NCBI RefSeq assembly: GCF_014196615.1
Contig: NZ_JACIDY010000001.1
Location: forward strand, 682,001-746,000
Source of the DNA: Novosphingobium fluoreni
GTDB lineage: Bacteria; Pseudomonadota; Alphaproteobacteria; Sphingomonadales; Sphingomonadaceae
Length of the DNA stretch: 64,000 bases
Reading direction: 5' to 3'
Each line of letters begins with the position of its first letter. Position 1 is the stretch's first letter. Below the pieces are notes generated by a model. The model had not been told where the DNA came from, did no database searches, and saw only the letters and a list, made by a program, of their open reading frames with translations. A program made the position numbers and the translations under genes. Shown one piece after another: positions 54,616-63,662 of the stretch.

Positions 54616-55917
54616 TCAGCTGGCCAATCGTACCAGGTCCGGCTCTTCACGCACCAGCTTGGGCTGATCGGGCCATATACCGCGCGTGTCGTACACCAGC
54701 TTGTCCGCCCGCTCGGCCAGAGGCACGACGCGGAACACGTCATGGTCGACCAGCACGATCAGGATGTCGCAAGTCTCCAGCGCCTCGTCCACGTCGATCT
54801 GCACGGCGCCGGTATCGGTGAACTCGATCGGCAGTTCGCTGGCGTAAGGTTCGACGATATGCACCCGCTCACCGTATTTGCGGGCCAACCGGGCGGCGAC
54901 GAAACGGGCCGGGCTTTCGCGGAAATCGTCGATGTTGGCCTTGAACGCCAGGCCCAGGCAGGCGATCTTCGCGCCCGGATGCGCGGCGACCAGCGCGTCG
55001 GCCTTGCGGATCACGTGATGCATCTTGCCGTCGTTCACGCCACGCGCGGTGCGGATCAGCGGGGTCTCCTCCGGCGCGCCATGGACGATGAACCAGGGAT
55101 CGACCGCGATGCAGTGGCCGCCCACGCCGGGTCCGGGCGAGAGGATGTTCACGCGGGGGTGCCGGTTGGCGAGGCGTATCACTTCCCATACGTCCAGGCC
55201 CATCCGGTCCGCCACCATCGACAATTCATTGGCAAAGGCGATGTTGACGTCGCGATAGGCGTTCTCGACCAGCTTTGTCATCTCGGCAGAGCGGGCGTCC
55301 GTGGTAACGCATTCGCCGCGCACGAACCGCTTGTAGAACGCCAGCGCCTTGCGCGCGCAGCGGGGCGTGATGCCGCCGATCGAGCGGTCGTTGTTGGTCA
55401 GCTCTTCCAGGATGCGGCCGGGCAGCACCCGCTCCGGGCAATAGGCGATGGCGATATCGGGCGTCTCGCGCGTGCAGCCCGGTACCTTCAGATCGGGGCG
55501 CATCTGCGCGATCATGTCCCGCAACTGCTCGGTCGTGCCGACCGGTGAGGTCGATTCGAGAATCACCACGTCACCAACCTTCAGCACCGGCGCGATGGTC
55601 TTGCCCGCTGCCAGGACGTAGGAAATGTCCGGGGCATGATCCTTGTCGAACGGCGTCGGCACGGCAATCACGAATACGTCGGCTGGCGCCACGGTGATCG
55701 AGGCCGAAAGAAGTCCGCGCGAAACCACACCGTGCACCAGCCCATCGAGGTCGACCTCCTCGATGTGGATTTCGCCGCGATTGATAGTGTCGACCACTCG
55801 CTGCGACACGTCGAGGCCCAACACCTTGCAGCCCGCGCGGGCGATCACCGCAGCGGTGGGAAGGCCGATATACCCGAGGCCTACAACACAAACGTCAGGC
55901 TTGGTGTCCGATTTCAT
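54616..55917 (-). CDS. wecC: UDP-N-acetyl-D-mannosamine dehydrogenase
   Basis: 433 residues from ATG at 55917. DVCVVGLGYIGLPTAAVIARAGCKVLGLDVSQRVVDTIN is the NAD site, STSPVGTTEQL follows, and the catalytic cysteine sits in GPGVGGHCIAVDPWFIV. The GGHCxxVDP variant marks the UDP-ManNAc/UDP-hexNAc branch rather than UDP-glucose. The C-terminal LAFKANIDDFRESPA matches. It oxidises UDP-ManNAc to UDP-ManNAcA for acidic surface glycans. wecB lies directly upstream with a 23-base overlap. Confidence 0.94.
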   Translation of the reverse strand: MKSDTKPDVCVVGLGYIGLPTAAVIARAGCKVLGLDVSQRVVDTINRGEIHIEEVDLDGLVHGVVSRGLLSASITVAPADVFVIAVPTPFDKDHAPDISYVLAAGKTIAPVLKVGDVVILESTSPVGTTEQLRDMIAQMRPDLKVPGCTRETPDIAIAYCPERVLPGRILEELTNNDRSIGGITPRCARKALAFYKRFVRGECVTTDARSAEMTKLVENAYRDVNIAFANELSMVADRMGLDVWEVIRLANRHPRVNILSPGPGVGGHCIAVDPWFIVHGAPEETPLIRTARGVNDGKMHHVIRKADALVAAHPGAKIACLGLAFKANIDDFRESPARFVAARLARKYGERVHIVEPYASELPIEFTDTGAVQIDVDEALETCDILIVLVDHDVFRVVPLAERADKLVYDTRGIWPDQPKLVREEPDLVRLAS

Positions 55918-57040
55918 TGGCGAGCAGCTCCACGATTCGGGCCGAGCTGTGCCCATCCCCGAACGGATTGTGGGCGCGAGCCATGGCCTCGTAGGCTTCC
56001 GTATCGTCCAGCAGGGTTGAAATTTCGGTAACGATGGTGGCTGCATCGGTGCCGACCAGTTTGGCGGTGCCGGCCTCGACGCCTTCGGGCCGCTCGGTCG
56101 TCTCACGCATGACCAGGACTGGCTTGCCCAGCGCGGGGGCTTCCTCCTGCACGCCGCCACTGTCGGTCAGCATGATCTCGGCGATGTTGATGAGGCGGGC
56201 GAAGTGGGGATAATCCAGCGGCTCGATCAAGGCGACATTGTCCAGACCGGCCAGGCCCTCGTTCATCACCTTGCGCACGTTGGGGTTGAGGTGGACGGGG
56301 AAAATCACCGCCACATCGGGGCGCTGCGCGATCTGGCGGATGGCGCTGGCAATGCCTTCCATGCCGCCGCCGAAATTTTCGCGCCGATGGCTGGTGACGC
56401 CGATGATCCGTTTGCCGGCGAATCGCGCTTCGAGGTCCGCCAGACCGCTGGCCAGCACCGGTTCGGCTTCGATTCGGGCGGACACCCAATGCAGCGCGTC
56501 GATCACGGTGTTGCCGGTGACGTGGACGCGCGCGGGGTCGGCGTTCTCGCGTAGGAGAGCCGCGGCGGCGGTGGCGGTAGGCGCGAAGTGCAAGCTGGCC
56601 ATAGCGCCGATGATCTTGCGGTTCACCTCTTCGGGCCATGGGTGATAGATATTAAAACTGCGCAGCCCCGCCTCGACATGATCGACCGGCAGCTTGCGAT
56701 AATAAGCGGCCAGCGCGCCCGCCATGGCGGTGGCGGTATCGCCCTGTACGATCACGCGATGGGGCTGCACCTGGTCCATCACCTTGCCCAAGCCGGTGAG
56801 CAGATTGGCGGTGAGGGCATCCAGCGTCTGGTCCGGCTGCATGACGTCCAGATCGTGATCCGGCACGATCCCGGCGATCTCCAGCACTTGGTCCAGCATC
56901 TGGCGGTGTTGGGCCGAAACGCAGACCACGCATTCGAAGCGAGGATCGGCGCGCAACGCGTGAACGACGGGGAACAGCTTGATCGCTTCAGGACGAGTAC
57001 CGAAGACGACGAGGATGCGAGTTGGCTGGGTCATGGCCAT
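55895..57040 (-). CDS. wecB: UDP-N-acetylglucosamine 2-epimerase (non-hydrolysing)
   Basis: About 381 residues from ATG at 57040 (ATG at 57034 or 57067 also possible; none has a strong Shine-Dalgarno). RILVVFGTRPEAIKLFPVVHAL, VCVSAQHRQMLDQVL, VQGDTATAMAGALAAYY, HVEAGLRSFN, PWPEEVNRKII, VTSHRRENFGGGM and TDSGGVQEEAPALGKPVLVMRETTERPEGVEAGT are the full set of family motifs. It makes UDP-ManNAc for WecC. The pair supplies ManNAcA but the transferase that uses it is not adjacent. Confidence 0.96.
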   Translation of the reverse strand: MAMTQPTRILVVFGTRPEAIKLFPVVHALRADPRFECVVCVSAQHRQMLDQVLEIAGIVPDHDLDVMQPDQTLDALTANLLTGLGKVMDQVQPHRVIVQGDTATAMAGALAAYYRKLPVDHVEAGLRSFNIYHPWPEEVNRKIIGAMASLHFAPTATAAAALLRENADPARVHVTGNTVIDALHWVSARIEAEPVLASGLADLEARFAGKRIIGVTSHRRENFGGGMEGIASAIRQIAQRPDVAVIFPVHLNPNVRKVMNEGLAGLDNVALIEPLDYPHFARLINIAEIMLTDSGGVQEEAPALGKPVLVMRETTERPEGVEAGTAKLVGTDAATIVTEISTLLDDTEAYEAMARAHNPFGDGHSSARIVELLANEIGHQA

Positions 57041-57292
57041 GGCGGATACCAGCGCAATGTTAAGCATGAAATAATCTGATCGCAGCAACCGGCGACAGGG
57101 CAGGGCCGTTCGCGGGCACGCACGCAAACGGCGCGTGACGGCGCCTTTTAAGCCCTGCCCAGGCCACGGTATTTTTTCACCCAAACCACCGTATTTCAGG
57201 ACTTTTCGAAGGTTAAAAGGGAATTGTTAAGCACTTCCGGGGAATGACGGACCGGCGGGTGAAAGGCCCGTCGCCTCGGAGTCGCCCCCTAA
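57041..57292. promoter_or_regulatory. Divergent control region between wecB and the c-di-GMP gene
   Basis: About 250 bp. It contains two 11-base direct repeats, CCACGGTATTT (57164-57174) and CCACCGTATTT (57186-57196), 22 bases apart start to start (two helical turns), and a short GGCGC..GCGCC hairpin followed by TTTT (near 57130-57150). The repeats could be a tandem operator controlling either gene. I see no definite core promoter. Confidence 0.45.
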
Positions 57293-59329
57293 ATGCGTGT
57301 CGTCACTTGTTTGCTCTACGAGCATGATCCCTGGATCGTGCTCCTGGCTGCGCTGATGTGTCTGTGCGGGTCGATCGTCTCCGTCACCCTGTTTCGCCGC
57401 ACGCTGAACGAGGCGGGCACGTCTCGCCTGCACTGGTGCTTCCTGTCCGCCGTCACCGCGGGCGCGGCCATCTGGGCAACGCACTTCATCGCGATGCTGG
57501 GTTATCGGGCGGAAGTTCCGGTGGAGTTCGATGGACCTTTGACCATCGGCTCGGCGCTGATTGCTGTAGGCGGTATCGCCATCGGCCTGATCGCGGCGAC
57601 GGCGAAGTCACGCGGGATCGCGGTCGTTATCGGCGGCGGGGTGATCGGCCTTTCGATCGCGGCCATGCACTATACCGGCATGTTCGCCTATCGGGCGGAG
57701 GGCATCGTGGAATGGCGGCCAAGCTATGTGATATCTTCGCTGTTCGTGGCGTCCGGTCTGTCGATGGCGCTGATCTACAGCCTGCGTATGGAAACCGCGC
57801 CGAAGCAGATCTTGCCGTGCGTCCTGATGGTGCTGGCGATCGTCGGCCTGCACTTTACCGGCATGGCGGGTTTTTCGGTCGCGCCGATCCCGGGCGTCTC
57901 CCACGGTGCCGACAGCGCGACCTTCACCGCAGTCGCGCTGGCAATCGCAATGGTGGCGCTGCTGATCGTCGGCACGGGTATCTCCACCTACCTGGTTGAA
58001 GGTCGCACCCAGTCCAATTCGCGGGACCAGCTTGCACATATCGCCATGCACGATGCGCTGACCGGGCTGGGCAATCGCCACAACTTTTCGCAAACGCTGG
58101 AATCAGAGTGCGGCAAGCTACAACGCTACGGCCGTCCTTTCGCCTTGCTGATGATCGACCTCGATCGCTTCAAGCCGATCAACGATACGCTGGGCCACCC
58201 GACGGGCGACCTAGTGTTACAGCGCGTCGCCGCGCGGTTGCGCCATGCCGTACGCGAAGGGGATCTGGTTGCGCGGATCGGCGGGGACGAGTTTGCCATC
58301 ATCGCCTTCGGCATCGCCAATGGCCAAGAAGCAGCTGCAATTGCCGCGCGAGTGGTCGAGCTTCTGGCGCGACCGTTCATCGTTGCAGGCAGCGTCGCCG
58401 ACCTGGGCGGCAGCGTAGGCGTGGCGCTGGCGCCGCAGCATGGCGTTTCCGGCGAAGAACTGATCCAGCGCGCCGATGTCGCCCTCTATTCCGCCAAGCG
58501 CGACGGCAAAAATCGCTTTTGCCAGTTCGAGCCCGCAATGATGGATGCCATGCAACGGCGCCGGTATCTGGAGATCGACTTGCGGCGCGCCTGCGCGCGT
58601 GACGAGTTCGAGGTTTTCTATCAGCCGATCATCGATTCCCAGTCCGGCGAGATAACCGGGGCCGAGGCCCTGTTGCGCTGGAACTCGTCGGAACGAGGCG
58701 ATGTCTCTCCGGCTGAGTTCATTCCGATCGCGGAAGAACTCGGGCTGGTATCCCGCATCGGCGCGAACGTGCTGCAACAGGCCTGCAGGGACGCCACGAC
58801 CTGGCCCGATCATTTCGACGTCGCGGTGAACGTATCCCCGGTCCAGCTACTCGATCCGCGCTTGCCGCAAATCGTGGCGCAGGCCTTGCGCGAATCGGGC
58901 CTGCGCGCCGACCGCCTGGAACTGGAAATCACCGAAACCGCGCTTCTGGGCGACGACGAGGCGGCGTTGCGTACGCTGACCAGCCTGCATGAGCTGGGCG
59001 TGCGCATTTCGCTCGATGATTTCGGCACCGGTTATTCCTCGCTCAGCTACCTCCATCGCTTTCCGATCAGCCGTATCAAGATCGATCGTTCGTTCATCTG
59101 CAAGCTGCCGGAAGACCCGGGCAGCGCCTCGATCGTGCGCGCGATCGCACAGCTGGGAGAAAGCCTGGATATGAAAGTGACCGCCGAAGGCATCGAAACG
59201 TCTGAGCAACTGTCGTTTATCGCCCAGCAGGGTTGCGACCATGTGCAGGGCTTCCTTATCAGCCGCCCGATCCCGGTCGCGGATTTCCTGGCTCTGGTGA
59301 GGGCGCGCATAGGCGCGGTGGCAGCGTGA
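57293..59329 (+). CDS. MHYT-GGDEF-EAL bifunctional c-di-GMP protein
   Basis: 678 residues. The N-terminal seven-helix MHYT sensor (about 15-235) has the three repeats WATHFIAM, AMHYTGM and LHFTGM, predicted to bind a metal and sense a small gas or redox cue. The GGDEF domain (about 255-420) has an intact ARIGGDEFAII and an I-site REGD five residues before it, so it could make c-di-GMP with product inhibition. The EAL domain (about 435-670) has GAEALLRW, NVSPVQL, EITETALL, ISLDDFGTGYSSLSYL and KIDRSFI with the expected catalytic acids, so it could also degrade c-di-GMP. It overlaps a BLUF gene by 4 bases. Confidence 0.93.
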   Translation: MRVVTCLLYEHDPWIVLLAALMCLCGSIVSVTLFRRTLNEAGTSRLHWCFLSAVTAGAAIWATHFIAMLGYRAEVPVEFDGPLTIGSALIAVGGIAIGLIAATAKSRGIAVVIGGGVIGLSIAAMHYTGMFAYRAEGIVEWRPSYVISSLFVASGLSMALIYSLRMETAPKQILPCVLMVLAIVGLHFTGMAGFSVAPIPGVSHGADSATFTAVALAIAMVALLIVGTGISTYLVEGRTQSNSRDQLAHIAMHDALTGLGNRHNFSQTLESECGKLQRYGRPFALLMIDLDRFKPINDTLGHPTGDLVLQRVAARLRHAVREGDLVARIGGDEFAIIAFGIANGQEAAAIAARVVELLARPFIVAGSVADLGGSVGVALAPQHGVSGEELIQRADVALYSAKRDGKNRFCQFEPAMMDAMQRRRYLEIDLRRACARDEFEVFYQPIIDSQSGEITGAEALLRWNSSERGDVSPAEFIPIAEELGLVSRIGANVLQQACRDATTWPDHFDVAVNVSPVQLLDPRLPQIVAQALRESGLRADRLELEITETALLGDDEAALRTLTSLHELGVRISLDDFGTGYSSLSYLHRFPISRIKIDRSFICKLPEDPGSASIVRAIAQLGESLDMKVTAEGIETSEQLSFIAQQGCDHVQGFLISRPIPVADFLALVRARIGAVAA

Positions 59330-59787
59330 CCGGCGATATCAGGATCACACCGCTCAGCCGGCTGCTGTATGTCAGCCGGTGCACGCTGGAAGAAACCGGC
59401 GCAGCGCGCGATTATCTCGTTGCCGAGCTGACCGAACGCTCTGCACGGCGCAATGCCGCGGTACAGCTGACAGGGACGTTGCTGTGCGTGGGGGATGCCT
59501 TCATCCAGGTCCTGGAAGGACCGCCCGCCGCCATCGAGCGCACCTTCGAGGCGATCTGCTGCGACTTTCGGCATGAGGACGTCAAACTGATCGACCTCGT
59601 GCCGGTGCGCGAACGCATCTTCCCCGAGTGGAGCATGGTTCGCATCGGCGCGGACGCGGAAGCATCCGTGGCGCTGGAAGGCGACCTGGAGGATATTCGC
59701 TTCCTAGTCGGCATCAACGCGCGTGAGGCGATCAGCCAGATGCGGCGATTGCTGGATAGTCAAAGGCCGACGGCGGAGGCGGCCTGA
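59326..59787 (+). CDS. BLUF-domain blue-light photoreceptor
   Basis: 153 residues, GTG start at 59326 inside the stop of the c-di-GMP gene. [12 protein letters not shown] carries the flavin-near Tyr15, [34 protein letters not shown] carries Asn43 and Gln61 at the correct 18-residue spacing, and [10 protein letters not shown] holds the usual Trp. These are the signature residues for FAD binding and the light-driven hydrogen-bond switch. There is no output domain beyond a short C-terminal helix (about 120-153), so it probably works by contact with another protein, most likely the MHYT-GGDEF-EAL enzyme encoded upstream. Confidence 0.9.
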   Translation: MTGDIRITPLSRLLYVSRCTLEETGAARDYLVAELTERSARRNAAVQLTGTLLCVGDAFIQVLEGPPAAIERTFEAICCDFRHEDVKLIDLVPVRERIFPEWSMVRIGADAEASVALEGDLEDIRFLVGINAREAISQMRRLLDSQRPTAEAA

Positions 59788-59866
59788 CCGCATCGGCGTA
59801 ACTTGCGGGCGGGCGGGCTTGCTGTTCGCGCTTGCTCCGGGGGCCGGCTTCGGGAATGTCGCGACC

Positions 59867-60421
59867 ATGGCAATTTTGAGCGACAAATGGATTCGCGAGC
59901 AGGCGCTGGCGAACGGAATGATCGAACCCTTCGTGGAGGCGCAGCGGAGAGACGGCTGCATATCCTATGGCTTGTCGTCCTACGGGTATGACGCGCGCGT
60001 GGCGGAAGACTTCAAGATCTTCACGAATGTCGATTCCGCCGTGGTCGACCCGAAGAACTTCGATGCCAACTCGTTCGTCGATCGCCGGACCGAATGCTGC
60101 GTGATCCCGCCCAACTCGTTCGCGCTGGCCCGCACCGTGGAATACTTCCGCGTGCCGCGCGATGTGCTGGTGATCTGCCTTGGCAAATCGACTTATGCGC
60201 GCTGCGGCATCATCGTGAACGTCACGCCGCTGGAGCCCGGCTGGGAAGGGCACGTCACGCTGGAATTTTCCAACACCACGCCATTGCCCGCCAAGGTCTA
60301 CGCCAACGAAGGCGCGTGCCAGTTCCTGTTTCTGCAGGGCAATGAGCCTTGCGAGATCAGCTATGCCGACCGTGCCGGCAAGTACATGGGCCAGCGCGGC
60401 GTGACTTTGCCCCGCCTCTGA
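59867..60421 (+). CDS. dcd: dCTP deaminase
   Basis: 184 residues. [25 protein letters not shown], the catalytic/substrate block [28 protein letters not shown], the [34 protein letters not shown] motif and [12 protein letters not shown] define the enzyme. It deaminates dCTP to dUTP for thymidylate synthesis; the trimer binds substrate between subunits. Start ATG at 59867. Confidence 0.97.
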   Translation: MAILSDKWIREQALANGMIEPFVEAQRRDGCISYGLSSYGYDARVAEDFKIFTNVDSAVVDPKNFDANSFVDRRTECCVIPPNSFALARTVEYFRVPRDVLVICLGKSTYARCGIIVNVTPLEPGWEGHVTLEFSNTTPLPAKVYANEGACQFLFLQGNEPCEISYADRAGKYMGQRGVTLPRL

Positions 60422-60529
60422 TTTCGCCTTAGATCCCATCTGTGGTGACAGCCGTGGTCGCGGTGGGCGGGAACAAACCTGCCTGATGCCGCTTCCATGG
60501 AAACAATCACAACAGGGAAGAGGCTGGTC

Positions 60530-61093
60530 ATGTCAAAGATCGCCGCGATTATAGGCCGTTTGCTGATCGGCCTTCTTTTCATCGCCAGTGGTATCGGCAA
60601 GCTGATGGACATAGGCGGCACCGCGGCCATGATGGCCAAGACAGGTCTGCCAGGTAATCTGGCTCTGGTAGTCGGGCTATTCGAACTGGTTGGCGGTCTG
60701 TGCCTTGCGGCCGGTTTCGCTGTCCGCCTGGTGTCCGTCCTGCTGGCCGTCTTCACGGCGGGGACGATCCTGTTCTTCCACAACCGTTTCACCGACCCGG
60801 TGCAAGCGATCGCAGCCTTGAAGAACCTGGCGATTATCGGCGGCCTCGCGCTCGCCTTCGCGCACAGCCAGATGTGGAGCCACTACTACACGCTGCGCAC
60901 CACGCGCCGCAGTGAGGCGGCCACCTTGGAGGCAGAGCGCCGCGTTCATGAAGCCGAACTCCGCGCCGCTCGCGCCGAAGCCACGGCGGACGCGGTTCGG
61001 ACCGGGCCTGCTGCAACCCGCGCGGTCGATCTTGATGGCGACGGCATTGCAGATACGACCGTCCGCCGCCGCAACCGCTGGTTTGACTGGTAG
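60530..61093 (+). CDS. DoxX family membrane protein
   Basis: 187 residues from ATG at 60530 (an upstream ATG at 60497 is less likely; GGGAAGAGG precedes 60530). Four membrane helices: IIGRLLIGLLFIASGIGKLMDIGG, LALVVGLFELVGGLCLAAGFAVRLVSVLLAVFTAG, and ALKNLAIIGGLALAFAHSQ match DoxX. A charged coiled-coil C-terminus (RRSEAATLEAERRVHEAELRAARAEATADA) and a DLDGDGIADTTVRRR tail extend it; the DLDGDG stretch looks like a single calcium-binding loop. Function in redox or membrane stress is unproven. Confidence 0.85.
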   Translation: MSKIAAIIGRLLIGLLFIASGIGKLMDIGGTAAMMAKTGLPGNLALVVGLFELVGGLCLAAGFAVRLVSVLLAVFTAGTILFFHNRFTDPVQAIAALKNLAIIGGLALAFAHSQMWSHYYTLRTTRRSEAATLEAERRVHEAELRAARAEATADAVRTGPAATRAVDLDGDGIADTTVRRRNRWFDW

Positions 61094-61106
61094 TCAGTTC
61101 GTAATC

Positions 61107-61133
61107 GGGGCAGCCCAAAGCTGCCCCATTTTT
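61107..61133 (+). terminator. Rho-independent terminator after the DoxX gene
   Basis: GGGGCAGC (61107-61114) pairs with GCTGCCCC (61120-61127) over a 5-base loop, followed by ATTTTT. Strong and canonical. Confidence 0.9.
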
Positions 61134-61134
61134 C

Positions 61135-61153
61135 AGTATTGCAAATCATTATC
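61135..61153. promoter_or_regulatory. Fur-box-like site upstream of the TonB receptor
   Basis: Over 19 bases, 14 match the E. coli Fur consensus, including the half-site CATTATC (61147-61153), with A/T-rich flanks. It lies 64 bp before the receptor start. Alphaproteobacteria also use Irr/RirA-type regulators, so the factor is not certain. Confidence 0.5.
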
Positions 61154-61216
61154 ATCAAAGGCATGGGGCCCTCGCAGCTGACCGCATGAACGGACAGCGC
61201 AAATCAGGGGGTTCTC

Positions 61217-63409
61217 ATGCCGTTTTCGCGCGCGCAACGCGTTGCCGTTTCCACCGCCATCCTGGCGAGCACAGCTTTCCTGCCAGTCCTGGCGCAGGCC
61301 CAATCCCGTAATGAGGATGCCGGCGCGGATGACATCATCGTTTCGGCACGAAGGCTCAACCAGACGCAGGTCAGCGGCAGCGGCGATATCGGCGTTTTGG
61401 GCAACAAGGCGGCGGAGGACATCCCCTTCAACGTCCGCTCCTATAACGAAGCGTTGATCCGCAACCAGCAGCCCGACAGTCTGGGCGAAGTGCTGGAGAA
61501 TGATCCCACCGTGCGCACCACGCTGGGCTTCGGCACCGCCGCCGAAGTTTTCGTGATCCGCGGGTTCGAGCTGAATTCGGACGATGTCGGTTTCGACGGT
61601 CTATACGGCATCACGCCCCGCCAGCTGGTCGCGCCGGAATTGTTCTCGTCCGTCCAGATCATCAACGGTGCCAGCGCCTTCCTGAACGGTGCTGCGCCTG
61701 GCGGCAGCGGCATCGGCGGCAGCGTGAACCTGCTGCCCAAAATGGCGGACGGCAACCGCACGCGCGCCACGGTCGGCTATGTCTCGGACTCGCATTTCAC
61801 CGGTGCGGTGGATGTCTCCCGTCGGTTTGGCGCGAACCAGGAGTGGGGCCTGCGCCTCAACGGTTCGGCACGCCGTGGCGATATCGCCATCAACGATGAA
61901 TTCCACTCAAGCTATGTCGTCGGCGGCACGCTGGACTTCAACAACGGACCGGTTCGCGCTTCGTTGAACGTCAACTTCCAGCGCCTGCGCCAATCGTACT
62001 GGCGGCCCAAGGTGGCAATCGGCGGCGCGATCCCGCGCGTACCGGATGCCGACACCAACTATTCGCAGCCCTGGAGCCACATCCAGACGCGCGACATCTT
62101 CGGCACCTTCAATCTGGAATGGGATCTGGATGAGCACGCGATGCTCTACTTCAAGGCCGGCGCGCGCGGCGGGAAGGAAGATCAGGTCACGGCTAGTGTA
62201 ACCCTGGTCAATGCGGCCAATGGCGACGCCACGGGCAGCGCGTCCTACGTGCCGCGCACCGACAACAACGAAGCCGGTACCCTGGGCATGCGGGTCAAGC
62301 TGGCGGCGGGCGGCGTGACGCAGGAAGTGAACTTCGGCACGTCCGTCGCTTGGCAGACCAACCGCAACGCCTACGACTTCTCAGTGACGCCTTACGCCAC
62401 GAACATCTACCGGCCCGTCGTCGTGGCCCGTCCGGCGGGAGGTTTCGCCGGTGGCGATCTGGACGATCCGTTCCCGATCGGCCGCACGCGCGTGGCCAGC
62501 GTGTTCGCATCGGACACCATCGGCTTGTGGGACGATCGCATCCTGATCACGGGCGGCCTGCGCCTGCAGGAGATCAAGGCCACCTCCTATTCGTATCAGG
62601 ACGGCGCTTTGCAGTCATTTTACAAGGAAAGCGCGGTAACCCCGGTCGTTGGCTTGGTGATCAAGCCGGTGCCCGGTCTGTCGTTCTACGCCAATCGCAT
62701 CGAAGGCCTGGTTCGCGGTGAGCAGGCTCAGCCGACAGTCACGATCAACGGGTTGCCGGTGCCGGTCAGCAATTCCGGTCGCTTTCTGCCGCCCATCAAA
62801 TCCAAGCAGTACGAGGTAGGCGGCAAGCTGACGTTCGGCCGCTTCGATGCCGGGCTGGCACTGTTCCAGATCGATAAGCCCGGCGCATTTTATCGCCCCG
62901 ATACCGACCGGCTGGGCTTCTTCGAGTATGGAAATTTCGCGGTCCAGCGCAATCGCGGGATCGAGTTCACGCTGAACGGTGAGCCGGTGGACGGCCTGCG
63001 CGTGATCGGCGGCCTGACGATCCTGGACGCCAAGCTGCGCCGCACCGAGGGCGGCTTGAACCAGGGCAATGACGCGGTCGGCGTGCCCGAGTTGCTGGGC
63101 AACGCCAACGTGGAGTGGGACCTGCCGTTCCTGCCCGCGCTGACCTTGACCGGCCGGGTAGTCTACACCGGCAAGCAGGCGGCAGACCTGACGAACACGC
63201 TGCGCCTGAATGACTGGACCCGCGTCGATCTGGGCGCACGTTACCTGGTACCGGTGGGGCAAAGCGCGATGACCCTGCGCTTCAGCGTCGATAACGTCGC
63301 CAACAAGCGTTACTGGGCGTCGGCCTTCACCGCATTCACGGCCTTTGGATCGCAACTGCTGCAAGGCACGCCGCGCACCTTCAAGGCTTCTGCCTCCATC
63401 GAGTTCTGA
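61217..63409 (+). CDS. TonB-dependent siderophore receptor
   Basis: 730 residues, outer membrane. Signal peptide to AQA (about 29), a TonB-box-like DDIIVSARR, the plug (AAEDIPFNVRSYNEALIRNQQPDSLGEVLENDPTVRTT, VFVIRGFELNSDDVGFDGLYG, APELFSSVQIINGASAFLNGAAPGGSGIGGSVNLLPK), then the 22-strand barrel ending KASASIEF. The plug matches the FepA/FhuA/PupA type with LNGxxxGGxxGGxVNL. It imports a ferric siderophore or other metal chelate; the ligand is unknown. A Fur-like box lies upstream. Confidence 0.93.
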   Translation: MPFSRAQRVAVSTAILASTAFLPVLAQAQSRNEDAGADDIIVSARRLNQTQVSGSGDIGVLGNKAAEDIPFNVRSYNEALIRNQQPDSLGEVLENDPTVRTTLGFGTAAEVFVIRGFELNSDDVGFDGLYGITPRQLVAPELFSSVQIINGASAFLNGAAPGGSGIGGSVNLLPKMADGNRTRATVGYVSDSHFTGAVDVSRRFGANQEWGLRLNGSARRGDIAINDEFHSSYVVGGTLDFNNGPVRASLNVNFQRLRQSYWRPKVAIGGAIPRVPDADTNYSQPWSHIQTRDIFGTFNLEWDLDEHAMLYFKAGARGGKEDQVTASVTLVNAANGDATGSASYVPRTDNNEAGTLGMRVKLAAGGVTQEVNFGTSVAWQTNRNAYDFSVTPYATNIYRPVVVARPAGGFAGGDLDDPFPIGRTRVASVFASDTIGLWDDRILITGGLRLQEIKATSYSYQDGALQSFYKESAVTPVVGLVIKPVPGLSFYANRIEGLVRGEQAQPTVTINGLPVPVSNSGRFLPPIKSKQYEVGGKLTFGRFDAGLALFQIDKPGAFYRPDTDRLGFFEYGNFAVQRNRGIEFTLNGEPVDGLRVIGGLTILDAKLRRTEGGLNQGNDAVGVPELLGNANVEWDLPFLPALTLTGRVVYTGKQAADLTNTLRLNDWTRVDLGARYLVPVGQSAMTLRFSVDNVANKRYWASAFTAFTAFGSQLLQGTPRTFKASASIEF

Positions 63410-63662
63410 TCGGATCGCGGGGCGTCGCTTTTGTCGGCGATGTCCCGCATCTATCAACTTCAGCTGGGCGTAACGCCAGCGAGCCATCATGATCCGTGTG
63501 TTTGATCCATGACAAGAAATGCGGCTTGTCTCGACTTTGCTATTACATTGGAGATGCTTACATTTGATCGGTTGTTGCACCGAGATCTTCAGAACATAAT
63601 CCCGGTCAGATAAGCAGGCGCCGCGCAGAAAAAGCGCGGGCGGCGGTACCGGAGAGACCCTG
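63410..63662. promoter_or_regulatory. Intergenic region with terminator and candidate promoter
   Basis: Directly after the receptor, 63417-63428 pairs with 63437-63448 (12 bp with two G-T pairs), a likely terminator without a T run. A candidate promoter TTGTTG (63572-63577), 17-base spacer, CATAAT (63595-63600) could serve the next gene, with GGAGAG as its Shine-Dalgarno. Confidence 0.45.

Noticed and set aside
57130..57150. GGCGC..GCGCC followed by TTTT as a terminator
   Set aside because: A 5-bp stem is too short to call, and the position upstream of a divergent gene gives no obvious transcript to end.
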